NCBI GenBank assembly: GCA_020859995.1
Contig: JAJBVE010000197.1
Span: 26,286 to 90,285, forward strand
Source: Clostridiales bacterium
Lineage (GTDB): Bacteria; Bacillota; Clostridia; Lachnospirales; Lachnospiraceae
Length of the DNA: 64,000 bases
Reading direction: 5' to 3'
Position 1 is the first letter of the stretch. Every line of letters starts with the position of its first letter. The position numbers were made by a program, and so were the translations under genes. Shown piece by piece: positions 48,715 through 57,922 of this stretch. Below the pieces are notes generated by a model. The model was not told the DNA's origin and did no database searches. It saw nothing but the letters and a program-made list of their open reading frames with translations.

Positions 48715-50295
48715 ATGAAAAGAAAACTGGCATTCGTAATGGCAGCTGTGATGCTGGCCACAGTGCCTGCCGGCGTTGTGTGCGCGGATGAAGCGGAATC
48801 TGCTTCCGGCGGAAACATTGTAATCGCGGCGTCTTCTCTGGGCAGCACCCTGAATCCCTGGGATCAGACGGACGCTACGACATCCGCTTTCCAGTATGCT
48901 CTGTATGACAGACTGGTAAAGTATGACATTATCACAGACGAGGATGGAAACCTGGTAGCTGATACAGACACTCTGGTCGGCAGCCTCGCCGAATCCTGGG
49001 ATACCAGTGAGGACGGTCTGACCTGGACCTTCTACATTGATCCGGACGCGACCTTTGCTAATGGCGATCCGGTTACCGCGCAGGATGTCATCTGGTCCTT
49101 TGAACAGTGCCGCGACAACGCGAACTCCAGCTTCTTCTTCACCCTGACCAATATCACGGAGATGGAAGCAACGGATGATTCTACCGTAGTACTTACGCTG
49201 AGCAGCAAATGCAACATGTTCCTGCGTCTGCTGGAGATCTACAGCTTCTGCATCGTAGATCAGTCGGCGGCTGAGGAGGCAATGGCTACGGATTCTGAGT
49301 ATCTGACGACAAATGTATGCGGATCCGGCCCTTATGAACTGGTGACCTATGATACGACCAGCCAGGTAGTATTGCAGGCTCGTGACGATTACTGGGATAC
49401 AGATGCTCTGGCAGTGAATGATACAGTTACCTATCTGCTGGTGCAGGAAGCATCCGACCGTCAGATGATGCTGGAAAAGGGCGATGTGGATGTTGCCCTG
49501 GATCTCGAAGACAAGAATGTTCAGGAGCTTTCTGAGATGGAAGGCATCAACGTGGAACAGTTCGCTTCCAACAAGCATCTTTTCCTGTGCCTGAACTGCA
49601 ACATTGAGCCGTTTGACAATGAGCTGGTACGCCAGGCAATCGCTTACGCGATTCCGTATGACACGCTGGTGGATGAGATCATGTATGGCAACGCGACCGT
49701 GACCACATCCATGCTGCCGGAGGGCGTTACCGGACACATCGAGGATGAGAACACGCACTATGAGCAGGATATTGAGAAGGCGAAGGAACTTCTGGCAGAG
49801 GCAGGCTACGCGGATGGCTTCAGCTGCACAATGACTCTCGGCAATGGTTTCACTGACTGGGAGGAGAGCGCGGTTGTTATCCAGGCAGCGCTGGCGGAAA
49901 TCGGCATCAACATGACGATCAATGAGATTGACCGCGCTACGTTCCTGACACAGGCCGCGGAAGGCAATCTGGAAATCTTCCTGAACCGTTTCAATCCGTT
50001 CATCGGCGATCCGGGCTATCTGGTAAACTGCCTGTATACCACCGAGTCCAGCTACAACTATTATAACTACAGCAATGAGGAGTTCGATGCTCTGTATGAA
50101 GAGGCGGAAGCTGCCGCGACAGAAGAAGAGCGTCTGGCTATTTATGAAGAAATGCAGTATATCTTCGCTGAGGACTGCCCGGTAGTCGAGCTTTATACCT
50201 ACAGCTTCGCGTACTGCGGACGTGATAATGTGGAAGGCTTCGCGTACTTCCCGGATGGCACGATTCGTTTCCAGTATCTGAGCAAGACGGAGTAA
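48715..50295 (+). CDS. peptide ABC transporter substrate-binding protein (SBP family 5)
   Basis: Signal peptide; SLAESWDTSEDGLTWTFYIDPDATFANGDPVTAQDVIWSFE. Confidence 0.95.
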   Translation: MKRKLAFVMAAVMLATVPAGVVCADEAESASGGNIVIAASSLGSTLNPWDQTDATTSAFQYALYDRLVKYDIITDEDGNLVADTDTLVGSLAESWDTSEDGLTWTFYIDPDATFANGDPVTAQDVIWSFEQCRDNANSSFFFTLTNITEMEATDDSTVVLTLSSKCNMFLRLLEIYSFCIVDQSAAEEAMATDSEYLTTNVCGSGPYELVTYDTTSQVVLQARDDYWDTDALAVNDTVTYLLVQEASDRQMMLEKGDVDVALDLEDKNVQELSEMEGINVEQFASNKHLFLCLNCNIEPFDNELVRQAIAYAIPYDTLVDEIMYGNATVTTSMLPEGVTGHIEDENTHYEQDIEKAKELLAEAGYADGFSCTMTLGNGFTDWEESAVVIQAALAEIGINMTINEIDRATFLTQAAEGNLEIFLNRFNPFIGDPGYLVNCLYTTESSYNYYNYSNEEFDALYEEAEAAATEEERLAIYEEMQYIFAEDCPVVELYTYSFAYCGRDNVEGFAYFPDGTIRFQYLSKTE

Positions 50296-50316
50296 GGGCG
50301 GACCGTGTAAGATAAA

Positions 50317-50381
50317 ACGACTTCGTCGTTTATAAAGGAACTGTCGATGATTCCCCGCCGGACTAACATTCCGGCGGGGGA
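50317..50381 (+). other. two intercistronic hairpins between SBP and ATPase genes
   Basis: AAACGACttcGTCGTTT; CCCCGCCGG actaacatt CCGGCGGGG. Confidence 0.65.
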
Positions 50382-50401
50382 GACAACAGAACAAAAAGGT
50401 G

Positions 50402-51394
50402 ATGAATGTGGCAGAACCGATTTTGAAAGTAAGCGGGCTTTGTACCGAATTTCGGACAATTGACGGGGCAGTACGGGCAGTGGACGGCGTGGATTTTGAG
50501 CTCTATGCGGGGGAAACGCTGGGCATTGTTGGAGAATCGGGCTGTGGCAAAAGCGTAACTGCCCTTTCGATCATGCAGCTGCTCCAGAAGGGCGTCGGCA
50601 AGGTCGTAGAAGGAGAGATCCTGTTTGACGGGCGCGATATGCTCCGTATTTCTGAAAAAGAACTGAGAGATATTCGTGGCCGTGATATCGCGATGATTTT
50701 TCAGGACTCTATGACATCGCTCGATCCGGTGTTTACGATCGGGTTTCAGATGTCTGAGGTGCTGCGGCGGCACAAAGGAATGAAGAAAAAGGAAGCTATG
50801 GCTCAGGCTGTAAAGCTTCTGGAGGCGGTAGGCATCTCACGGCCGGATGAGATCGTCCGCAGCTATCCGCATGAATTATCAGGCGGAATGCTTCAGCGTG
50901 TAATGATTGCCATGGGACTTTCCTGTGATCCCAGGCTTCTGATTGCTGATGAGCCGACCACTGCGCTCGATGTAACGATTCAGGCGCAGATTCTGGATTT
51001 GATGAGCAACTTAAAAACGGAATATAATACCGGCATTCTGATGATTACACATAATATGGGCGTAGTCGCTGAGGTTTGCGATCGAGTGCTGGTTATGTAC
51101 GCGGGGTATGTGGTAGAAGTCGCCGAGGTGAAGGACTTGTTTGCCCGTCCCAGCCACCCATACACCCTGGGACTGCTTCAGTGTATCCCCAGACTGGATG
51201 AGGACCGGGAGGTGCTGGATACGATTTCCGGAACGGTACCGCCTCCCTATGCGATGCCGGCGGGATGCCGGTTTGCGCCGCGCTGCCCTTACGCGAAGCC
51301 GGAATGTGAAGCGTCGCGTCCCGAGCTTTATCCGATTGGAAACGGTCATCTTTGCCGCTGTTTCCGTTATAAGGAGGGAACCACAAATGCCTGA
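50402..51394 (+). CDS. peptide ABC transporter ATPase (DppD-like)
   Basis: [46 protein letters not shown]. Confidence 0.94.
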   Translation: MNVAEPILKVSGLCTEFRTIDGAVRAVDGVDFELYAGETLGIVGESGCGKSVTALSIMQLLQKGVGKVVEGEILFDGRDMLRISEKELRDIRGRDIAMIFQDSMTSLDPVFTIGFQMSEVLRRHKGMKKKEAMAQAVKLLEAVGISRPDEIVRSYPHELSGGMLQRVMIAMGLSCDPRLLIADEPTTALDVTIQAQILDLMSNLKTEYNTGILMITHNMGVVAEVCDRVLVMYAGYVVEVAEVKDLFARPSHPYTLGLLQCIPRLDEDREVLDTISGTVPPPYAMPAGCRFAPRCPYAKPECEASRPELYPIGNGHLCRCFRYKEGTTNA

Positions 51395-52397
51395 TATGCC
51401 TGTAAAAGAAAAGACTGCCGGCACAGAAAACCAGCTGTTGACGGTAGATCATCTGAAGACCTATTTTACAAGCCGGAAAGGACTGTTTGGACGTGACACC
51501 AGCGTGGTACGGGCCGTGGATGATGTGTCCTTTACGGTAAGCCGGTGTGAGACACTGGGCATTGTGGGTGAGTCCGGCTGTGGAAAATCTACAATGGGAC
51601 GTTCTGTGCTGCGCCTGATCGAGCCAACGGAGGGAAGCGTGGTTTTTGACGGTGTGGATGTCAGAGGTTTGAGTCCGGAAGAAATGCGTAAGTTCCGCAA
51701 GCGGATGCAGATTGTTTTTCAGGATCCACTCTCTTCCCTGGATCCGCGCTATACGATTGAGCGGACATTAGCTGAACCGCTGCGGCAGCATACGAATATG
51801 AGCAAGGCGGAGATTCATGACCGGGTGCTGGAGCTGATGGACCGGGTGGGACTGCAGGCATTTCATGCAGCCAAATATCCGCATGAGTTTTCGGGCGGAC
51901 AGCGTCAGCGTATTGGCATCGCGCGCGCGATTTCTCTGGAGCCGGATTTCATTGTCTGTGACGAACCGGTATCCGCGCTGGATGTTTCTATTCAGTCTCA
52001 GGTGCTGAATCTGCTGAGGGAGCTCCAGCATCAGATGAATTTGTCATACCTTTTCATTTCCCACGATCTTTCGGTGGTGAAGTACATCAGCGACCGGGTC
52101 GCGGTAATGTATCTGGGTCATATTGTTGAGATGGCGGAGTCTAAGGAGTTGTTTGCTCATAAGCTGCATCCATATACGCAGGCTCTGACCAGCGCGATAC
52201 CGATTCCGGATCCGCTCCAGAAAAAGGATCGGATTGTGCTGGAGGGCAATGTGCCGAATCCCGCGAATCCGCCTGCCGGATGTCCTTTCCACGAACGATG
52301 CAAGCAGTGCATGGCTGTCTGTCAGGAGCAGATGCCTGCTATGCGGGAGGCAGCGCCGGGGCATTACGTCAGCTGTCATCTGTATGATACGCATTGA
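51387..52397 (+). CDS. peptide ABC transporter ATPase (DppF-like)
   Basis: [28 protein letters not shown]; overlaps previous gene. Confidence 0.94.
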   Translation: MPDMPVKEKTAGTENQLLTVDHLKTYFTSRKGLFGRDTSVVRAVDDVSFTVSRCETLGIVGESGCGKSTMGRSVLRLIEPTEGSVVFDGVDVRGLSPEEMRKFRKRMQIVFQDPLSSLDPRYTIERTLAEPLRQHTNMSKAEIHDRVLELMDRVGLQAFHAAKYPHEFSGGQRQRIGIARAISLEPDFIVCDEPVSALDVSIQSQVLNLLRELQHQMNLSYLFISHDLSVVKYISDRVAVMYLGHIVEMAESKELFAHKLHPYTQALTSAIPIPDPLQKKDRIVLEGNVPNPANPPAGCPFHERCKQCMAVCQEQMPAMREAAPGHYVSCHLYDTH

Positions 52398-52401
52398 GTG
52401 A

Positions 52402-52439
52402 GGGGCAAACGAACCTGAGCAGTCAGGTTTGCTTGCCCC
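52402..52439 (+). other. intercistronic hairpin
   Basis: GGGGCAAACGAACCTGA gcag TCAGGTTTGCTTGCCCC. Confidence 0.6.
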
Positions 52440-52493
52440 AGATTGCTCTGTGATGTGAAGGAAAATATATTGAGTCAGAAAGGGTGGTACAGG

Positions 52494-54485
52494 ATGAAAA
52501 CACTGGAGATGGAGGATTTTCTGCAATACAAGTATCTTTCTGGTCTGAACTGCTCGCCGGACGGCCGAACCGCGGCCTGGCTGGTTCGTACTGCGGATTT
52601 GGAGAAAAACGGTTATAACGCGGCTCTCTGGATACAAAGTGGAGATGAACAAAAATGCTTGGCATTCCATATTGGAGCAGGCGGGTTCTGCTGGGAAGAT
52701 GAAACACATCTATTGTATCATGAAGCGTTGGCCGAAAATAAGAATAATGGAAGCACCCGCCTGAACCGTGTTGACGTTGTTACCGGTGAGGCGAGTGAGG
52801 CGTTTATTCTGCCTTTTGCCGCCAGCGAGATAGCGGTGCTGGACGAGGAACGCCTGCTTGCGCTAAGTCTGATTGATGCCGGCGAGCCGGACGCGTATCG
52901 TATGAGTGAAGAGGAGCGAAATGCGGCGGCGCTGCGCGCGGAAAAAGAAAAAGATTTTCAGGTCATAGATGAGCTGCCTTACCGATTTAACGGCCGCGGC
53001 TACATCAACAAGCGGCGAAACGCGCTGTTTACAGTGGACCGCTCTTCCGGCACCGCAAAGCGGATCAGCGGAGCGCTTCAGGATGTGAACTCGTACGCGG
53101 TGATGGATGGAAAGCTGTATTACTGCGCGGAGACGTTTCAGACAAAAATGCTTTATCGGCAGGACATTTTCTGCTATGATCCTGCTCTGGATACTACCCG
53201 CTGCCTGTATGATGGCGGCGCTTATCAGATCGAATATCTGATGCCTTTCCAGGGTGCGCTGATCTTTGCGGGCGGTACGCAGGAACGATATGGTTATAAT
53301 GAAAACCCGATGTTCTACCGCGTTGATACGGCCGACGGAACGGTGACTCTGTTTTCGGATAACCCGGACTCTTTGCATCCGGCGGTTGCCAGTGACTGCC
53401 GTCTGGGCAGGACACGTCTGTCGCAGGTTTGCGGAGACCAGATTTATTATCTGGCCACACGGGAGACATCGGTGTGTCTGATGAGGATGGACGCGGAAGG
53501 AAACCGCACGGAAGTAATCGGGGATGAGGGCAGTGTGGATGACTTTGCTGTCTGCCCGGAAATGGGTGGCATTCTGGTGGTCGGCATGTATGACAACAGA
53601 CTGCAGGAGCTGTATGCGTTTGATTGCAATGGACAGAAACGCAGGCAGATCAGTGATTTTAACACTGAGATTCTGGAAGGAAAATATGTGGCATCCTGTG
53701 AGAGAATCCGATTCCCGTTTGCTGACTACGAGCTGGACGGCTGGGTGCTGTGTCCGGCCGATTATGATCCGGAAAAAACTTATCCGGCTATCCTGGATAT
53801 TCACGGCGGCCCCAAAATGACCTATGGAGAGACGTTCTATCATGAAATGCAGGTGTGGGCGAACCGGGGCTATTTTGTATTTTACTGCAATCCGGTCGGA
53901 TCAGACGGGCGCGGCAATGATTTCGTGGATATGCGTGGAAAATATGGCACGGTGGATTATGACAGCCTGATGTGTTTCACGGACACTGTGCTGGCGCGTT
54001 ACCCGCAGATCGATCCGAACCGCCTGGCTGTCACCGGAGGAAGCTATGGCGGCTACATGACGAATTGGATGATCACACATACGAATCGTTTCGCCTGCGC
54101 GGCGTCACAGAGAAGCATCACCAACTGGCTGAGTTTTTATGGGACCTCTGATCTGGGCTATAATTTTAACACGGACCAGATGGCGGCTACCCCATTTGAC
54201 GGTCCGGAGCAAATGTGGAACGCTTCTCCTCTGAAGTATGCGGCAAACGCCAAAACCCCTACGCTTTTTATACACTCGGATGAAGATTACCGCTGCCCGC
54301 TTGGTGAGGGCCTGCAGCTTTATACAGCCCTTGTAGATCATGGAGTACCTGCGAGAATGTGTATTTTTAAAGGAGAAAACCATGAACTGAGCCGGTCCGG
54401 CCGTCCGAGAGGAAGACTGCGCCGTCTGCAGGAAATTACTGCCTGGATTGAACATTATACAAAATCGGAACAAAAAGGAGAATGA
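52494..54485 (+). CDS. S9-family (prolyl oligopeptidase-type) peptidase
   Basis: YPAILDIHGGPKMTYG, LAVTGGSYGGYMTNWM, IHSDEDYRCPLGEGLQ, GENHELSRSGRP. Confidence 0.94.
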   Translation: MKTLEMEDFLQYKYLSGLNCSPDGRTAAWLVRTADLEKNGYNAALWIQSGDEQKCLAFHIGAGGFCWEDETHLLYHEALAENKNNGSTRLNRVDVVTGEASEAFILPFAASEIAVLDEERLLALSLIDAGEPDAYRMSEEERNAAALRAEKEKDFQVIDELPYRFNGRGYINKRRNALFTVDRSSGTAKRISGALQDVNSYAVMDGKLYYCAETFQTKMLYRQDIFCYDPALDTTRCLYDGGAYQIEYLMPFQGALIFAGGTQERYGYNENPMFYRVDTADGTVTLFSDNPDSLHPAVASDCRLGRTRLSQVCGDQIYYLATRETSVCLMRMDAEGNRTEVIGDEGSVDDFAVCPEMGGILVVGMYDNRLQELYAFDCNGQKRRQISDFNTEILEGKYVASCERIRFPFADYELDGWVLCPADYDPEKTYPAILDIHGGPKMTYGETFYHEMQVWANRGYFVFYCNPVGSDGRGNDFVDMRGKYGTVDYDSLMCFTDTVLARYPQIDPNRLAVTGGSYGGYMTNWMITHTNRFACAASQRSITNWLSFYGTSDLGYNFNTDQMAATPFDGPEQMWNASPLKYAANAKTPTLFIHSDEDYRCPLGEGLQLYTALVDHGVPARMCIFKGENHELSRSGRPRGRLRRLQEITAWIEHYTKSEQKGE

Positions 54486-54488
54486 CCT

Positions 54489-55682
54489 ATGGAACTGAAA
54501 GAGTATCGTCTGTCCCGCCTGAAAAAGTTGGCCGCTGATATGGGCGCGGAAATGATCGTGGCAACCTTGCCGGCAAATATCAATTACCTGACTGGCGGCT
54601 ATATCAGTGTTAACCAGGAAGTGCTGACACGGTCAGAGTGCGCCATTGCCTATCTGCCGGGAAAAGATAAGTATGTTTATATTGTGGGCTACGCGGATCT
54701 GCCTACGGTATTTGAATTTGCCGGAGTCGACGCGGAGGTTTATTTCAACGGCGGCGCGTTCTGTTTTGAGCGGGGCGCAGATCAGGATCCTTTTGTAGAG
54801 CGGATTATGAATTGCCAGAAACTGGCGTATCCAACTTCAGCGGACGCGTGGGAAGCCGCGATTCGGAACAATCTTCCGGCCAATGCCGCAATCGCGGTAG
54901 ATGAGAGCCGGATTTTCCCGAGCGCGCTGGCGCAGATACAGAGTAAGCTGCCGGACTATCGTTTTCTGGATGGAACCGCTCTGTTTATGGAGGCCAGGAA
55001 AATCAAGCATCCGGATGAGGTTGCGGGCGTGGAACGCTCCGCTCGCTGCGCGGCGGAATCGCTGATGGCGGCGCTGGCTGATTTTAAACCTGGCATGACA
55101 GAGTATGAGATTGGTATGAGCTATAACGTAGAACTGGCAAAGCGAGGCGCAAAACCCTATTTCTGTACGGTTACCTCTCAGAAGCGGGCAGCTTTTTCGG
55201 ATACGACCAATGACCGGGTACGCCCGATTGTCAGCGGAGATATGATCCGCTTTGACTTTGGCTGCATCCTGGAAGGTTATTGCTCAGATCTGGGGCGCTT
55301 TGCCGTAGTAGGGGAGCCCACGGATAAAATGAAAAATTATTATGCCGCGCTGAAAGCCGGAGTGGACGCGGCGGCCGCGGCGGCAAAGCCTGGAATTACA
55401 GCCGGGGAGCTGTTTGATACCGCTATGAAAGCAGTCCGTGAAAATGGTATTCCGCACTATCGCCGTCATCACACCGGACATGGCATCGGCCTGGAGTGCT
55501 ATGATGAGCCTACAGTAGCGAGCGGTAATCGTACCCCGATTCTGGAAAATATGACCTTCAATCTGGAGACCCCTTACTATGAGCTGGGCTGGGGCGGAAT
55601 GATGATTGAGGATACCTTTGCGATGACTTCTTCCGGAGTCAGAATGCTGGATCACACAACGCGTGATATCATCAGATTGTAA
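54489..55682 (+). CDS. M24-family Xaa-Pro peptidase
   Basis: IRFDFGCILEGYCSDLGR, HHTGHGIGLECYDEP, NLETPYYELGWGGMMIEDTF. Confidence 0.94.
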   Translation: MELKEYRLSRLKKLAADMGAEMIVATLPANINYLTGGYISVNQEVLTRSECAIAYLPGKDKYVYIVGYADLPTVFEFAGVDAEVYFNGGAFCFERGADQDPFVERIMNCQKLAYPTSADAWEAAIRNNLPANAAIAVDESRIFPSALAQIQSKLPDYRFLDGTALFMEARKIKHPDEVAGVERSARCAAESLMAALADFKPGMTEYEIGMSYNVELAKRGAKPYFCTVTSQKRAAFSDTTNDRVRPIVSGDMIRFDFGCILEGYCSDLGRFAVVGEPTDKMKNYYAALKAGVDAAAAAAKPGITAGELFDTAMKAVRENGIPHYRRHHTGHGIGLECYDEPTVASGNRTPILENMTFNLETPYYELGWGGMMIEDTFAMTSSGVRMLDHTTRDIIRL

Positions 55683-55708
55683 AAACTTAAAGCAGGAGGA
55701 AGAAGCAT

Positions 55709-56488
55709 TTGAGAGCCATTACGTTTTATCCTCTGGAAGGACTTCCGGAGGTGCGCTGTGGAGATGATCTGGCCGAATTGCTGCTTCGCGCGCTCTCACC
55801 GCTGTGTCCTGTGCCGGGAGATATTCTGGTTGTCACACACAAGATTGTTTCTAAGGCGGAGGGCGCGGTGCGTACACTTGAGGAGATTCGCCCGACCACG
55901 CAGGCGGAAGCGATCGCTGTCCGCACTGAGAAGGATCCTCGCCAGGTGCAGGCGATTCTGGACTGTTCGAGTCATGTATGGGCCTGTGAAAGGGGGATTG
56001 TGATGGCGGAGCGGCCGGATGGATGGGTCTGCGCGAACGCCGGTGTAGACGCTTCCAATGCCGGAGGTGACGGACGTCTGGTATTGCTTCCAGACGATTG
56101 TGACGCGATCGCGCGCCGGCTGGGCCTTGCGCTTGCAGAGCATTTGGGGATGGAGCTGCCGGTGATTATCTGTGATACGCATGGCCGAGCTCTCCGAAAT
56201 GGCGCGGTCGGAGTCTGCGTAGGCTGCTACGGGCTGGAGACGATGCGCCGCTATCGGGGGAGTGCTGACCGGGATGGAAGGATGCTTATGCATACCTCGG
56301 AAGCCGTTGCCGATGAAGTGGCGGCCGGTGCGACCCTGGTGATGGGACAGGGCAGCGAGGGAGTGCCCGCTGTACTGGTGCGGGGGTGCGGTCTGGCTTT
56401 TGCAAAGAGCGGAAGCGAAGACCTGAAGCGTTCGGAAGAACAGCGTCTGTATACGATAAAGCCAGAGTGTTGTAAAATGAGCATTTAG
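55709..56488 (+). CDS. coenzyme F420-0:L-glutamate ligase-like protein (CofE/FbiB N-terminal family)
   Basis: PGDILVVTHKIVSKAEGAV, VCANAGVDASN, LLPDDCDAIARRL, VIICDTHGRALRNGAVGVCVG; TTG start with AGGAGG upstream. Confidence 0.85.
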   Translation: MRAITFYPLEGLPEVRCGDDLAELLLRALSPLCPVPGDILVVTHKIVSKAEGAVRTLEEIRPTTQAEAIAVRTEKDPRQVQAILDCSSHVWACERGIVMAERPDGWVCANAGVDASNAGGDGRLVLLPDDCDAIARRLGLALAEHLGMELPVIICDTHGRALRNGAVGVCVGCYGLETMRRYRGSADRDGRMLMHTSEAVADEVAAGATLVMGQGSEGVPAVLVRGCGLAFAKSGSEDLKRSEEQRLYTIKPECCKMSI

Positions 56489-56537
56489 CAGCAGAGTGAA
56501 ATTTGAAGAATACAAAGAAAAGGTGGATACATAATAA

Positions 56538-57095
56538 ATGAAACTGGATTTAAAACCTTTAAGAAGAATGATTTACATTGCGATGCTGGCTGCAATTGCC
56601 ATGGTAATTATGCATATGGGATTTTCGATTATCCCTGCGGCTTCTTACCTGAAATATGAGCCGAGCGGAGCGGTAATCCTGCTGAGCGGTCTGCTGTTAG
56701 GTCCGGGCGCGGCCGCAGAATGCGCGCTTGTAAAGTGTGTGTTGTATTTCTTTACGCACGGCGGCAGTCCGTATGGGCATTTAAGTGATCTGATCGCAAT
56801 GCTGTCTTTTTCCTGTACTGTTTCCGGCCTGTTTCATCATTTTGGAGTGAAACAGATCAGGCGGCTGGCTCTGTGTTGTGTGGCAGGGTGCGCTGTGGTG
56901 ACTCTGGTGATGATCCCTGCGAATTATGTTATCCTGCATCTGCAATATGGAATGACTCCGGCAGCGGTCAGCGCTACTATGATTTATGTGATTCCTTATA
57001 ATCTGCTGAAATCCGGATTGAACAGTGTCATCGCGGTGGCGCTGTATCCGCGGGTGGAGAGCAGTCTGCGAAAGCTGAGCGGCAAGGGTGAGTGA
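56538..57095 (+). CDS. ECF transporter S component, RibU-like
   Basis: Hydrophobic 185 aa; SYLKYEPSGAVILLSGLLLGPGAAAECALVKCVLYF and LVMIPANYVIL resemble RibU/FmnP. Confidence 0.78.
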   Translation: MKLDLKPLRRMIYIAMLAAIAMVIMHMGFSIIPAASYLKYEPSGAVILLSGLLLGPGAAAECALVKCVLYFFTHGGSPYGHLSDLIAMLSFSCTVSGLFHHFGVKQIRRLALCCVAGCAVVTLVMIPANYVILHLQYGMTPAAVSATMIYVIPYNLLKSGLNSVIAVALYPRVESSLRKLSGKGE

Positions 57096-57116
57096 CGCGC
57101 GGCGGAAAGGAGTTTT

Positions 57117-57881
57117 ATGGAAGAAAACAGGGCTTATCAGAACCTGATGCAGCGCAAGTCTGCAAGGGATTTTCTGGACAAAGAGGTGGAGCCGGAAAAG
57201 AAAGAGAAGATTTTTGCTGCTCTGATGGCTGCTCCTACAACGGAAAATATGATGATGTTCAGCGTAATCGAGGTATCGGATCGGGATATCCGCGATAAGC
57301 TTTCCCGTCAGCCTGCTATCCGGAAAGCGCCTCTTGTATTGGTTTTCTGCGCGGACTATCGGAGATGGACCAGACTGTTTGACGGCCTGAGCGCAAGCGG
57401 ACGCCGCCCGCAGCTTGGCGAGTACCAGTTGGCTTTGATTGACGCGGTGCTGGCGGCACAAAACGCGGTAGTGGCAGCGGAAAGTCTCGGACTCTCGTCG
57501 GTGTATCTTGGAGATATTATGGAGCATAGTGAAGATCGGGCGGCAGCGCTTGGACTTCCGTGCGGAGTAACGCCGGTGGTGACGCTCTGTATTGGCTATG
57601 CCACGCAGGCGCAGCTGGAACGTCAGCCGACCCGCCGATATGAGCAGCGCTACCTGATTTCGGAAAATGCCTACCAGGATTACAGCCGGGAAGAGCTGGA
57701 ATCCATGGTGCAGCATAGACTTGGACATGAGAGTCTGGAGCAGACACAGGAGTGGCTGCGAAAATTCGCGAAACGCTGCGTGGATGGGAAAGGCGCTCTG
57801 GAGCGTACACGCTCAATTGAGTCCGCCCTGAGCAGCTGGGGTGAGATTTCTTTCGACACGGATTCTAAGGAGAAGGACTAA
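57117..57881 (+). CDS. nitroreductase-family FMN protein
   Basis: NLMQRKSARDFLDKEV, AAPTTENMMMF, LALIDAVLAAQNAVVAAESLGLSSVYLGDI. Confidence 0.9.
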   Translation: MEENRAYQNLMQRKSARDFLDKEVEPEKKEKIFAALMAAPTTENMMMFSVIEVSDRDIRDKLSRQPAIRKAPLVLVFCADYRRWTRLFDGLSASGRRPQLGEYQLALIDAVLAAQNAVVAAESLGLSSVYLGDIMEHSEDRAAALGLPCGVTPVVTLCIGYATQAQLERQPTRRYEQRYLISENAYQDYSREELESMVQHRLGHESLEQTQEWLRKFAKRCVDGKGALERTRSIESALSSWGEISFDTDSKEKD

Positions 57882-57922
57882 GAAAAATCAATTATTATGA
57901 TAAATAAAAGGAGGTTTTGTCA

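Noticed and set aside
48709-50394. 561-aa minus-strand ORF opposite the SBP gene
   Set aside because: Shadow ORF: the plus strand encodes a clear SBP family 5 protein with signal peptide; the antisense translation has no recognisable domain.
52863-53843. 326-aa minus-strand ORF opposite the S9 peptidase
   Set aside because: Antisense shadow of a well supported gene.
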